Positions 8,174 through 17,008 of a DNA stretch of 64,000 nucleotides are shown here, piece after piece. The position numbers and the translations under genes were made by a program. The DNA comes from Pelagibius sp. Alg239-R121 (lineage in GTDB: Bacteria; Pseudomonadota; Alphaproteobacteria; Kiloniellales; Kiloniellaceae). A model generated the notes under the pieces. The model was not told the origin of the DNA and made no database searches. It saw only the letters and a program-made list of their open reading frames with translations. The stretch is taken from contig NZ_CAMZOF010000002.1 of assembly GCF_947331435.1 (NCBI RefSeq), forward strand, positions 558,001 through 622,000, given 5' to 3'. Positions within the stretch are counted from its first letter, which is position 1; every line of letters begins with the position of its first letter.

Positions 8174-8319
8174 TTTAGCATTGAGTCAATAAGCGAGGCT
8201 CACTTCTTACTTTAGCATTGATATGTTTGAGTGATTTTCCATTTGTGCCTCCGGAAGCAAAAATCGCCTGTTGACCGCAAAAGCTCGATGCACCGGGTTT
8301 TTCGGAATAAGCGAGGCTC
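8174..8319. repeat. Two sets of short direct repeats before the LacI gene
   Basis: AATAAGCGAGGCTC (14 bp) occurs at 8188-8201 and 8306-8319. TTTAGCATTGA (11 bp) occurs at 8174-8184 and 8211-8221. The copies interleave, which suggests a duplicated segment or paired binding sites in the regulator's own leader. The second 14-mer falls just before the preferred start codon. Confidence 0.6.
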
Positions 8320-9413
8320 TCGATGGAAAGGCTTTCAGATTGAAACGGCGTGAAACCATCACCCTGGAAGACGTTGCACAAGCGGCCAGCGTTTCTCCCG
8401 CGACGGTTTCGCGTTTTATCAATCAACCGGCCAGTGTGCGCCCCGAAAAACGCACCCGTATTCAAGATGCGATCGAGCAGCTTGGCTATGTTCCAAACGG
8501 AGCAGCGCGCGCCCTCGCCTCCCGCAGAACGAGAATGATCGGCGCCATCATGCCGTCGCTCGACAATATGCTGTTCGGTGGACCGCTGGAGGCCTTTCAA
8601 AAAGAAATCGGCAGCGCCGGCTATACGGTCGCGGTGGCCTGCTCCGAGTACGACGATCAGCAGGAACAGGTGCACGTCCGAAATTTTCTGGAGAGCGGGG
8701 TCGACGGATTGCTGCTTGTGGGCGCCCAGCGTGATTCGCAGGTCTACCGCCAGATCGAACAGCAGGGAATCCCCTACGTCCTGACCTGGGTATCGAGCGA
8801 TAACCGAACCGATCACTGCGTCGGTTTCGATAATGCCGCGGCCGCAGAGCACCTGGTCGATTACCTTGTTTCCCTCGGGCATCGGCGCTTCGGTATGATT
8901 TCCGGCTTCATCGCACACAACGACCGGGCACAAGCCCGTCTGAAAGGAGTCCGCAGCGCCTTGACCCGGCACGGCCTGAGCCTTGAAGACGACCAGTTGC
9001 TTCAGCGTCCGTTTGATCCCGACGCCGGCCGCGATGCTTTTCACATCCTGATGTCCGCGCCCAATCCACCGACCGTGATTGTCTGTGGTTCGGAGCCGCA
9101 CGCCTACGGCGCCTTGTTCGAAGCCCGCGATATGGATTTCAATGTCCCCGGCGACGTGTCGGTCACCGGTTTCGACGACATGTGGCTGGCAAGCCAAACC
9201 TCGCCGCCGCTCACAACCGTCCGGACCCCGCGCGGAAAAATGGGGCGTCAGGCGGCACGGCATCTTCTTGCAAAATTGCAGGGCGAGCGCATCGCAGCGC
9301 CGCGGCCCCTTGAGACCACGCTCGTTGTGCGGAAGTCCACGGCGGCGCCCCGCAAGGGTGAGCTGTCGCCGGGGGCGCGTAGTGCTCTTATGCTCAAGTA
9401 CGCACAATGGTGA
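8271..9413 (+). CDS. LacI-family transcriptional regulator
   Basis: The N-terminal HTH reads ITLEDVAQAASVSPATVSRF followed by the hinge helix NGAARALASRRT; a periplasmic-binding-protein-like sensor domain follows (IGAIMPSLDNMLFGG... VTGFDDMWLASQTSPPLTTV). The longest frame begins at 8271, but the HTH begins only 30 residues in. A TTG at 8340 with GGAAAGG about 10 bases ahead gives the usual LacI-type length, and I favour it as the real start. It lies divergent to a DegT aminotransferase with a perfect palindrome between. The ligand is probably a sugar or a related polyol, and this is inference from the family. Confidence 0.88.
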   Translation: MTAKARCTGFFGISEALDGKAFRLKRRETITLEDVAQAASVSPATVSRFINQPASVRPEKRTRIQDAIEQLGYVPNGAARALASRRTRMIGAIMPSLDNMLFGGPLEAFQKEIGSAGYTVAVACSEYDDQQEQVHVRNFLESGVDGLLLVGAQRDSQVYRQIEQQGIPYVLTWVSSDNRTDHCVGFDNAAAAEHLVDYLVSLGHRRFGMISGFIAHNDRAQARLKGVRSALTRHGLSLEDDQLLQRPFDPDAGRDAFHILMSAPNPPTVIVCGSEPHAYGALFEARDMDFNVPGDVSVTGFDDMWLASQTSPPLTTVRTPRGKMGRQAARHLLAKLQGERIAAPRPLETTLVVRKSTAAPRKGELSPGARSALMLKYAQW

Positions 9414-11874
9414 ACTCCGGATCGTAAAGACAGGGCTCGCAAACGACCGCATCGACGCTCTCGCCGATCACCTCGACCGCAAGGCGGCTTCCGATCGGCG
9501 CAGCGGACGGATCGACGAAGCCCATGGCGATGTTTTTTCCGACACGGTGCCCCCAACCGGCTGAAGTGACGGTCCCAACGACTTCGTCATCCTGCAGAAT
9601 GGAATCTCCGGGCTGTGCAGGTGCCTCGGTGCCGTCGAGGGTCATGGCCGCAAAGCATCGCCGGGGTCCGTCCGAAACCATTCTTTCCAGGGCATCCCTG
9701 CCGATGAAAGTCTTATCCAGTTTGACGAAGCGCTCCAACCCGGATTCGAAGGGATTGAACTCCGTGATCAAATCCGCCTTCCAGTGCCGGAAGCCTTTTT
9801 CCAGGCGCATGGATTCCGTTGCATAGAGACCGAATGGCTTGAGTCCAAAGGCTTGGCCGGCCTCGCGGAGATGCTGGAACGCCAGCGCGAGCTGCGCGTT
9901 GGGGATATGGACTTCCCAGGCCAGTTCACCGGAGAAAGAGACGGACATGGCAATCGCTTCCGCGTTGCCGATAAAGACCTTGCGGACCGACAGCCAGGGA
10001 AAGGCCGCCTTGGACCAGTCGCTTCGCGGCGCCGCTTTGGCCAGCAGATCTCGGGACCGGGGACCGGCAAGCACCAGGATAGTGTAGTCGTTGGTCAGGT
10101 TGCTGATGCTGATCGAGCCGTCGGCGGGGAGCCTCTCCTGCAACCAGTCCCAATCGTGGTACTCGGCAGCGGCGGCCGATCCGTACCAGACCCGGTCCGG
10201 CGCGACCCGGTCCGGCGCGACCCGGTCCGGCGCGACCTGGTCCGGCGCGACCCGGTCCGGCGTCAGATTGGCAATGGTCGCTTCCCCCTTCACGTTCCCC
10301 TGTTCATTCAGAAGGTAGGTCAATGCCAGCTTGCCGGACTTCGAGGGCACCCGCGAGCAAAGGATCCCGTCGAGCCAGTCCCGCACGCCGCTTCCACTGA
10401 TTTCGTAACGGTTGAAGCCGGAAACCTCCATGATGCCGACCCCGGTCTGCACCGCCTTCACCTCCGCGGCAACCACTTCGAAACAATTGTTGAAGCGGAA
10501 GGAATGCTGCTCCTGGAAATCAGGGTCGGGCTTGAAGTAGAGCGCCCGCTCCCAGCCGTTCACCACACCGAACTCCGCCCCCATCTCCCTCAGGCTGGAG
10601 GTCAGCGGCGTGGTCTTCATTGGCCGTCCCGCCGGGCGATGCTCGTGCGGCATGTGGAAGCGGAATTCGTTCTGGTAGTCTTCAATCGCCTTCAATGCCG
10701 TATATTCGACATTGGCATAGCGCGTGAACCGGCGGGGATCCAGCGCCCAGGTATCGTAGCAGGCTTCACCCTGTACCATCATCTGCGCCAACAGCCAGCC
10801 GTGGCCGCCGCCCTCGCCCAGTCCGGCGCGCAGACCGGTGAGGCACCAGGCGTTGCGCCTGCCGGGAATCTTCCCGACCAGCGGCACGCCGTCCGGCGTG
10901 TAGGTGATCGGCCCATTGATGATGGTATGAATACCGGCCTCCTGCAGGCAGGGCAGCCGATTGAAGGTTCCCTCCATGGTGTCGATGCAGCGGTCCAGGT
11001 CATCGGGGCAGAGCGCGTTGGTGAAGTTCGGGTCGATGCCGTCGAGCCCCCAGGTTTTGCAGTCCTGTTCGTAGAAGCCGACCAGAAGGCCGTGCTTCTC
11101 CTGGCGGGAGTAAAAATCGTTGGTTGGACAGCGCAACAGCGGCACGCGGAAATCCAGGGCTTCGATCTCGGGGATGGGCTCGGTCAGCAGGTACTGGTGC
11201 TCCATGGAGGCGACCGGCAGCTCCACGCCCATCATGGCGGAGATCTCGTTGCAGCGGTAACCGCCGGCATTGACGACCATCTCGCAGTGGATATCGCCTT
11301 TTTCGGTATGGACGATCCAGTCGCCGCCCGGCTTCTGCGTGAGGTCCGTTACCGGGGTGTGGCGATAGATCTCGGCACCTGCGTGTCGTGCCCGGCGCGC
11401 CAGCGCCTGGCAGAGCTGCGCCGGATCGATGTCGCCGTCCAGGGGATCCCAAAGTGCCCCCAGCAGATTGTCGGTGGTAATCAGCGGATGACGCCGCTTG
11501 CACTCCGCCGCATCGAGCAGCTCAAACTCGACGCCCATGCCCTTGGCCAGCGACATGAAGTGGCGGTAGCCGTCCAGATGATCCTGCGTCGAGGCCAGGC
11601 GCAATCCGCCGGTGGCATGGTGGTAGTTGATCGGATAGTCCGGATCGTCGGCCAGTTCCTTGTAGAGTTGGATCGAGTGGCTCTTCAGTCCGACCATGAC
11701 CTGGATGCCGCCAAAGTTCGTCACCTGTGCCGCCGAGTGCCAGGTGGTGCCCGAGGTCAATTCGTCCCGCTCGACCAGCACCACATCGCTCCAGCCCTCC
11801 TGCGTCAGATGATAGAGCGCACTGCAGCCGCCGATGCCGCCGCCAATCACAACCACGCGCGCATGCGATTTCAT
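9394..11874 (-). CDS. FAD-dependent dehydrogenase with GcvT domain (dimethylglycine/sarcosine dehydrogenase-like)
   Basis: About 826 residues. VVVIGGGIGGCSALYHL is the Rossmann FAD site, and TSGTTWHSA places a histidine where dimethylglycine dehydrogenase binds FAD covalently. The order is DAO domain (about 1-370), a linker FAO-type domain, then the aminomethyltransferase GcvT fold and its C-terminal barrel, which hand the released one-carbon unit to folate. The start is an ATG at 11874 with AAGGAAG ahead; a longer frame to 11919 lacks this. An in-frame 15-bp repeat adds PDRVA units in the GcvT part. The 3' end overlaps the LacI gene end by 20 bases (convergent). Likely substrate: an N-methylated amino acid. 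Confidence 0.85.
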   Translation of the reverse strand: MKSHARVVVIGGGIGGCSALYHLTQEGWSDVVLVERDELTSGTTWHSAAQVTNFGGIQVMVGLKSHSIQLYKELADDPDYPINYHHATGGLRLASTQDHLDGYRHFMSLAKGMGVEFELLDAAECKRRHPLITTDNLLGALWDPLDGDIDPAQLCQALARRARHAGAEIYRHTPVTDLTQKPGGDWIVHTEKGDIHCEMVVNAGGYRCNEISAMMGVELPVASMEHQYLLTEPIPEIEALDFRVPLLRCPTNDFYSRQEKHGLLVGFYEQDCKTWGLDGIDPNFTNALCPDDLDRCIDTMEGTFNRLPCLQEAGIHTIINGPITYTPDGVPLVGKIPGRRNAWCLTGLRAGLGEGGGHGWLLAQMMVQGEACYDTWALDPRRFTRYANVEYTALKAIEDYQNEFRFHMPHEHRPAGRPMKTTPLTSSLREMGAEFGVVNGWERALYFKPDPDFQEQHSFRFNNCFEVVAAEVKAVQTGVGIMEVSGFNRYEISGSGVRDWLDGILCSRVPSKSGKLALTYLLNEQGNVKGEATIANLTPDRVAPDQVAPDRVAPDRVAPDRVWYGSAAAAEYHDWDWLQERLPADGSISISNLTNDYTILVLAGPRSRDLLAKAAPRSDWSKAAFPWLSVRKVFIGNAEAIAMSVSFSGELAWEVHIPNAQLALAFQHLREAGQAFGLKPFGLYATESMRLEKGFRHWKADLITEFNPFESGLERFVKLDKTFIGRDALERMVSDGPRRCFAAMTLDGTEAPAQPGDSILQDDEVVGTVTSAGWGHRVGKNIAMGFVDPSAAPIGSRLAVEVIGESVDAVVCEPCLYDPEFTIVRT
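10189..10263 (-). repeat. Five-unit 15-bp in-frame tandem repeat inside the GcvT-domain gene
   Basis: GACCCGGTCCGGCGC repeats five times head to tail (10189, 10204, 10219, 10234, 10249) with one internal substitution and one at the end. On the coding strand it gives PDRVA-PDQVA-PDRVA-PDRVA-PDRVW. Relatives normally have only one such unit before the conserved SAAAAEYHDWDWL segment, so about 20 residues are an expansion by replication slippage. Such a tract may vary among strains. Confidence 0.9.
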
Positions 11875-12070
11875 ACCGCTTCCTTCTTTCCCAAAAACGC
11901 AAACCGTCACGGACAGCATGCGCGATCGGGGCGCCGGAAATAACGCAGAAAAATTAAGTTAAGCCAGATTGAGGGTCTCCCTTCGGTTTTCCTGAACCCG
12001 GTGCGTGGGATCATGCATGGAGCGCCAACTTGAGGCAGACTGCACCGGCATAGAGCGGGAGTTTGAAACA

Positions 12071-13636
12071 ATGACGTCGGAGGAAACCAGGATCAGCCGT
12101 CGCGGTGGAGGCCGGGCGGCCCGGAAGGCTGCACGTCTGGCACCGGAAGTGGAAGTCGATCCCTGTCCTCCAGGCCAGGCGGGCGGCAGCTACCGCCCGC
12201 TGTCGGATCACAAGCTGACCGCCATCTGCAACGATGCCTTCCGCGTGCTCAGCGAAATCGGCATGAGCGAGGTGCCGCCGGTCGTCCAGGAACAGGCCCT
12301 GAGCCGGGGGGCTCACCTCAATGAGCAGGGCCGTCTTTGTTTTCCGCGTTCCATGGTCGAGGACATCATCGCCGGCGCGGCCAAAAGCTTTATTTTTCGT
12401 GGCCGCGACCCGAAACACGATTTCGAGCTCGGCGGCGACAAGGTCTATTTCGGCACCGGCGGCGCCGCAGTCCAGACCCTCGACCGGGACAGCGGCCTCT
12501 ACCGCCCCTCGAACCTGGCCGACCTCTATGACTTTGCCCGCCTGATCGACACCCTGCCCAACGTCAGCTGGTTCACCCGCTGCTGCGTCGCAACCGACAT
12601 CCCCGACAACTTCGATCTCGACATCAACACGGCCTACGCCCTGCTCGCGGGCACGACCAAACCGGTCGGCACCTCCTTTACCATGCCGGAGTACGTCGCA
12701 CCGGTAATCGAGATGTTCGATATGGCCCTCGGCGGCGAAGGCAAATTCCGCGAACGTCCCTTCTGCAAGGCTCATATCAGTCCGGTGATCTCGCCCCTGC
12801 GCTACGGCGATGACGCGGTCGGCGTGACCCTGGAATGCATCCGCCTCGGCGTGCCTATCAATGCCATCGTCGCCGCCATGTCCGGTGCGACAGCCCCGGC
12901 AACACCGGCCGGCTTTCTGGTGCAGTCGACCGCGGAAACCCTCGCGGCCCTGATTCTGGTCAATCTCTTCGCGCCGGGCTATCCGATGATCTTTTCCAAC
13001 TGGCCGCTGGTGATCGACCTCAGAACCGGTGCCTTTTGCGGCGGCGGCGGCGAGATCTCCATCATGAATGCCGCCTCGGGGCAGATCAGCAACCACCTTG
13101 GTCTGCCGAGCGGTGTGGCGTCCTCCATGTCCGATGCCAAGGCCGTGGATGCCCAGATGGGTATGGAAAAGGCGCTGTCGGCACTGGCCGCAGGTCTGGG
13201 CGGTGCCAATATGATCTATGAATCCTCGGGCATGATGGCCAGCCTGCTGGGCGCCTCCTTCGAAGCCTTCGTGGCCGACGACGAAATGCTCAGCCACATC
13301 CACCGCGCGATCCGCGGGATCGAGGTCACCGAGGAGACGCTTGGCTTCGAGACCATCCGCGAAGCGGTCTCCGGCGAGGGCCACTTCCTGGGTGCGGCGC
13401 AGACTATGGACGCCATGCAGCGGGATTACTTTTACCCAACGCTGGGCGACCGGAACGAACCCACGACCTGGGCCGAGGCCGGCGCCAGCGACCTCTGGAC
13501 CCGCGCCAAAACCCGGGCGGACGATATCCTCTCCAGCCACTATCCGGACTACATTAATCCCGCCGCCGACCGGGCGATCCGCGACCGCTTCAATATCCTG
13601 CTGCCGGAAGAACGCATGAAACCGGACGGCGGATGA
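12071..13636 (+). CDS. Trimethylamine methyltransferase (MttB) family protein, non-pyrrolysine
   Basis: A COG5598/MttB-type TIM-barrel methyltransferase of about 521 residues. Conserved stretches include KVYFGTGGAAVQTLDRDSG near the front and the glycine-rich GGGGEISIMNAASGQ later. True trimethylamine methyltransferases carry an in-frame amber codon for pyrrolysine; none occurs here, so it belongs to the MtgB-like group that demethylates quaternary amines such as glycine betaine. GGGAG about 10 bases before the ATG at 12071 supports that start over the GTG at 12005. It is divergent from the GcvT dehydrogenase and followed by a flavin demethylase, together suggesting stepwise demethylation. 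No corrinoid protein gene is in view. Confidence 0.8.
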   Translation: MTSEETRISRRGGGRAARKAARLAPEVEVDPCPPGQAGGSYRPLSDHKLTAICNDAFRVLSEIGMSEVPPVVQEQALSRGAHLNEQGRLCFPRSMVEDIIAGAAKSFIFRGRDPKHDFELGGDKVYFGTGGAAVQTLDRDSGLYRPSNLADLYDFARLIDTLPNVSWFTRCCVATDIPDNFDLDINTAYALLAGTTKPVGTSFTMPEYVAPVIEMFDMALGGEGKFRERPFCKAHISPVISPLRYGDDAVGVTLECIRLGVPINAIVAAMSGATAPATPAGFLVQSTAETLAALILVNLFAPGYPMIFSNWPLVIDLRTGAFCGGGGEISIMNAASGQISNHLGLPSGVASSMSDAKAVDAQMGMEKALSALAAGLGGANMIYESSGMMASLLGASFEAFVADDEMLSHIHRAIRGIEVTEETLGFETIREAVSGEGHFLGAAQTMDAMQRDYFYPTLGDRNEPTTWAEAGASDLWTRAKTRADDILSSHYPDYINPAADRAIRDRFNILLPEERMKPDGG

Positions 13637-13724
13637 TTGGAGGCTTCAGGAATTGGCACCAGCGTCGCCATTTCCCGAACAAAGGTCGCTTGCGGCGAAA
13701 CCGAATCCGGGTCACAACGATTAG

Positions 13725-13763
13725 CCTGACGTCAGGTCTCCTCTCAACCTGGGACTGAGACCT
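13725..13763 (+). promoter_or_regulatory. Palindrome and stem-loop in the leader of the flavoprotein gene
   Basis: CCTGACGTCAGG (13725-13736) is a perfect 12-bp palindrome. Overlapping it, AGGTCTC (13734-13740) pairs with GAGACCT (13757-13763). The pair ends 25 bp before the downstream start and just before its GGAGGAAGG ribosome site. It could be an operator for the nearby LysR-type protein or an mRNA hairpin. Confidence 0.5.
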
Positions 13764-13788
13764 CAGTTCCCTGTCCGGAGGAAGGCGT

Positions 13789-15816
13789 TTGGGCGACCTG
13801 CTTGACCCGTTTCAACTCAAACATCTGACCCTGCGCAACCGTATCGTCAGCACGTCCCACGCGCCGAACTTCGTTGAAGACGGCCACCCGCGGGATCGCT
13901 ACAGGCTCTATCACGAAGAAAAGGCCAAAGGCGGGGTCGCCCTGACCATGGTCGGCGGCTCGACGAACATCGCGCCCGACAGTCCCTCGGTTTTCGGACA
14001 GCTTTATGCCGGCGACGACAGCATCGTTCCCTGGTTCAAGCGCCTGACCGACGGCGTGCACAAGCATGGCGCCGCCATCATGTGCCAGATCACCCACATG
14101 GGGCGGCGCACTGCCTGGGACGATGGGCACTGGCTGCCGGTTCTCGCGCCCTCCGGCGTTCGCGAACGCGCGCACCGTTCCTTTCCCAAAGCGATGGAGC
14201 AACAGGACATCGATCGCGTAACAGACGACTTTGCCGCAGCGGCACGGCGCTGCCAACACGGCGGCTTCGACGGCATCGAGCTGCTGTCTCATTCGCATCT
14301 TCTCGGCCAGTTTCTCTCCCCCCTGACCAATCTGCGGGAGGACGATTACGGTGGCGCACTGGAGAACCGTCTGCGTCTGACCCTGCAGGTGCTGGACGCC
14401 GTCCGCGCGGAGGTCGGTCCGGATTTCATCCTGTCCCTGCGCTTGACCGGGGACGAGCTGATTGAGGACGGCCTGAGCGCGGAGGACTGCATCGCGGCGG
14501 CGCAGATACTGGCGCAAAGCGGCCATGTCGATCTCCTCAACATTCTTGCGGGCGCGCCCTACGACGATCTCGGTCTTGCGGAATGGGTGCGGCCCATGGG
14601 CCTGCCGGCGGCGCCGCATCTCGGGATTGCCGGCCGCATCCGCCAGGCCGTGCGCCTGCCGATCCTGCACGCCGGGGGCATTGCAGATATTGCCACAGCA
14701 CGTCACGCGCTGGCCGAAGGTCATGTCGATCTGGTTGGAATGACCCGTGCGCAGATGGCCGATCCCTATCTTGTCGCCAAGCTGCAGCGCGGCGAAGAAG
14801 ACCGTATCCGCCCCTGTGTCGGGCTCGGCTATTGCGTGGATCGCGTCAATCAGGGCAAGCCCGCCGTCTGCGGGCAGAATGCGGCAACGGGGCGTGAAGA
14901 AACTCTGCCTCACATCATCGAAAAAACCGAAAGCCGGAAAAAGGCGGTCGTCATCGGCGGCGGCCCCGGCGGCCTGGAAGCCGCGCGGGTCTGTGCCCTG
15001 CGCGGTCACCAGGTCATTTTATTCGAGGCCTCCGACCGGCTGGGCGGACAGCTAAACCTCGCCGCCAAAGGCATGACCCGCCGGCAGATCTGGGGCGCGG
15101 CGGACTGGCTGATTTCCGAGGTCAACGTTCTTGGCGTGGAGATCCGCCTCAACAGCTATGTCGAAGCGCAGGACGTCCTGTCGGAGTCCCCAGATCTGGT
15201 GATTGTCGCGACCGGCGGCTGGCCCGAACCGCCCGCCATTCCGGGCAGCGATTTAACGGTCTCCAGCTGGGACGTGCTGTCGGGTGAAGTCCGCATCACC
15301 GGCGATACTCTTCTGATCGACGAGGTGGGAGATCACCCGGCGGCAGTCACCGCCGATACGCTCGCCCGTGCGGGCGCCGCCGTCGAGATCGTCTCCCCGG
15401 ACCGGACTCTTCTGCACGACCTCGGCCCCACCACATCTGCCGTCGCGCTGCGCGATCTGACAGCCAACGGCGTCACCTTTTCCTGTCTTCAGGAACTGAC
15501 CGCCGTTGCCCGCGACGGCAACAAGCTGCGCGCTAGTCTGCGCCATGTCCTCACCAGGTCGATCACCGAGCGCCTCGTCGATCATGTGGTCGTCGAACAG
15601 GGTCTCGCGCCCATGGATGCGCTCTATCACGAGCTCAAATCACAGTCGAAAAACCTGGGGCAGCTCGATCATCAGGCGCTGATCGAAGGCACCGACCCCT
15701 TCCGCACAGATAACCCGGACGGCCGGTTCCAGCTGGCGCGCATCGGCGACGCCGTCACCGGCCGCAACCTGCATGCCGCAATCCTCGATGCCCTGCGGGT
15801 CTGCAAGAACTTCTGA
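13789..15816 (+). CDS. NADH:flavin oxidoreductase / DgcA-like N-demethylase
   Basis: 675 residues starting at TTG with GGAGGAAGG ahead. The N-terminal half is an old-yellow-enzyme FMN barrel (LLDPFQLKHLTLRNRIVST...; SHSHLLGQFLSPLTN; NRLRLTLQVLDAVR). The C-terminal half has a dinucleotide fold (VVIGGGPGGLEAARV). Between them the cluster motif reads CVGLGYCVDRVNQGKPAVC, that is Cys-x5-Cys-x11-Cys: where trimethylamine dehydrogenase and dienoyl-CoA reductase have a fourth cysteine, there is leucine. I recall the same GYC pattern in DgcA/N-methylproline demethylase relatives, so demethylation of dimethylglycine or an N-methylated imino acid is the best guess. No DgcB partner is visible. Confidence 0.8.
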   Translation: MGDLLDPFQLKHLTLRNRIVSTSHAPNFVEDGHPRDRYRLYHEEKAKGGVALTMVGGSTNIAPDSPSVFGQLYAGDDSIVPWFKRLTDGVHKHGAAIMCQITHMGRRTAWDDGHWLPVLAPSGVRERAHRSFPKAMEQQDIDRVTDDFAAAARRCQHGGFDGIELLSHSHLLGQFLSPLTNLREDDYGGALENRLRLTLQVLDAVRAEVGPDFILSLRLTGDELIEDGLSAEDCIAAAQILAQSGHVDLLNILAGAPYDDLGLAEWVRPMGLPAAPHLGIAGRIRQAVRLPILHAGGIADIATARHALAEGHVDLVGMTRAQMADPYLVAKLQRGEEDRIRPCVGLGYCVDRVNQGKPAVCGQNAATGREETLPHIIEKTESRKKAVVIGGGPGGLEAARVCALRGHQVILFEASDRLGGQLNLAAKGMTRRQIWGAADWLISEVNVLGVEIRLNSYVEAQDVLSESPDLVIVATGGWPEPPAIPGSDLTVSSWDVLSGEVRITGDTLLIDEVGDHPAAVTADTLARAGAAVEIVSPDRTLLHDLGPTTSAVALRDLTANGVTFSCLQELTAVARDGNKLRASLRHVLTRSITERLVDHVVVEQGLAPMDALYHELKSQSKNLGQLDHQALIEGTDPFRTDNPDGRFQLARIGDAVTGRNLHAAILDALRVCKNF

Positions 15817-15874
15817 CCGTTACGCAGTCGACGCGCTATAGAGTGTCAAAACGTGGGACTGCCACTCTCCCGTT

Positions 15875-16876
15875 TTAAACCTCGACGTCTGGCGCTACTT
15901 CCCCCTCCGCCAGCACCTCGAACAGCACCTCCCCGCCCTCCGAAAGCCGCGCCGCCTGCGGCACCACGTCCTCACGCAGGAAGCTGCCGATCATCGAGGC
16001 GACACGGGCCGGCAGGCTGCCCAATTCACCGCGCCGCGCCACCAGGAAGATTTTCCGGCTGAGGCGGGTGAAGGGCGAGGATATCACTTCCGTCTCCGCC
16101 AAAAAACGTGCGCTGTCGAGAATGTTGAGCGGCGTGCCCAGGCTCCAGCCGCCGGCCTGCGCCACCATGGCCAGGATCGAGCGGGGCGCCTCGAAGGAAA
16201 AGCGGCGCTCGGCCGAAAAGCGATGGCGCCGCAGATGCTGCTCGACCAGCCGGCCCATCGGCATCTTTTCATTATGGTGCACGAAGGGCAGCTGGCGGAG
16301 CTGCGGCAGGAGCGGCGCATCCCTCTGCAGAACACCGCGCGCGGCGACCACGGAAAAGGTTTCCTCCAGCAGCGGGAAAACATCGTAGATCGACGGGTCC
16401 TCCGGCGGCAGGCCGGTCACCGCAATGTCCGCCTCCCGCTGCACAAAAAGATCCGTCATGTTGTCCGAACGCCCGGAGACCGCACTGAACGCGGTCTTGG
16501 GATAGGCCGCGTGCAGCCCGCCGATCAGGTGCGGAGTCACAGAGGCATCGAAGTCGTCGATGACGGCGAAGCGCAGCTGCGGCAGCGAGGAAAGATTGAG
16601 TTCCATCATCTGCGCCTGCGCTTCCGAAACCGCCATCAGCACCTTGCGCGCATGGCTGAGCAGCAGCGCCCCAGCGGGCGTGGGCCGGATCGGCCGTTCC
16701 GAACGGTCAAGCAGCGTCGTGCGCGCAAAGGCCTCCAGATTGGCGATCTGCTGCGACACCGCGGCAGGGCTGGCCCCTAAGCGCTCAGCCGCCTTGGCCA
16801 TCGTGCCCGCCTCGTCGACGGCGACCAGCACGCGCAGGGCGCGGATCGAGAGATCAAGCGGGTTTTCCTGGGTCAT
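15875..16876 (-). CDS. LysR-family transcriptional regulator
   Basis: The HTH lies near the N-terminus (LRVLVAVDEAGTMAKAAERL, then SPAAVSQQIANLE), and the rest is a LysR substrate domain. ATG at 16876 with GGAGAAG ahead is preferred over the upstream in-frame codon at 16903. It is convergent to the flavoprotein gene, only 58 bases away. It may control the methylated-amine block 9.4-15.8 kb; LysR-type regulators more often sit divergent to targets, so this link is inference. The low-complexity tail (EGGEVLFEVLAEGEVAPDVEV) extends slightly past the domain. Confidence 0.85.
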   Translation of the reverse strand: MTQENPLDLSIRALRVLVAVDEAGTMAKAAERLGASPAAVSQQIANLEAFARTTLLDRSERPIRPTPAGALLLSHARKVLMAVSEAQAQMMELNLSSLPQLRFAVIDDFDASVTPHLIGGLHAAYPKTAFSAVSGRSDNMTDLFVQREADIAVTGLPPEDPSIYDVFPLLEETFSVVAARGVLQRDAPLLPQLRQLPFVHHNEKMPMGRLVEQHLRRHRFSAERRFSFEAPRSILAMVAQAGGWSLGTPLNILDSARFLAETEVISSPFTRLSRKIFLVARRGELGSLPARVASMIGSFLREDVVPQAARLSEGGEVLFEVLAEGEVAPDVEV

Positions 16877-17008
16877 CGGCTCTTCTCCGGCACCCGCCCT
16901 CACAGGAGGACAGCAACAAGATCTTTAGCCGAACTATTGATGGCCGTAAATCCACCTTAACGGTCCAATGGGATAGATAGCCCCTCGTTTGCTCAAAGGG
17001 TCGACGCT

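Noticed and set aside
10189-10263. Tandem repeat considered as a CRISPR or integration repeat
   Set aside because: Units are 15 bp, contiguous without spacers and in frame in a gene, so slippage explains them.
9784-11943. 719-codon open frame on the plus strand
   Set aside because: It is antisense to the FAD/GcvT dehydrogenase, which has clear motifs throughout. The frame shows no family features and arises from G+C-rich codon bias.
12011-13540. 509-codon minus-strand frame
   Set aside because: Shadow of the MttB-family gene; composition is His/Gly/Asp-rich as expected of an antisense G+C-rich frame.
12071-13636. Possible pyrrolysine-containing trimethylamine methyltransferase
   Set aside because: No in-frame TAG interrupts the coding sequence, so it belongs to the non-pyrrolysine branch.
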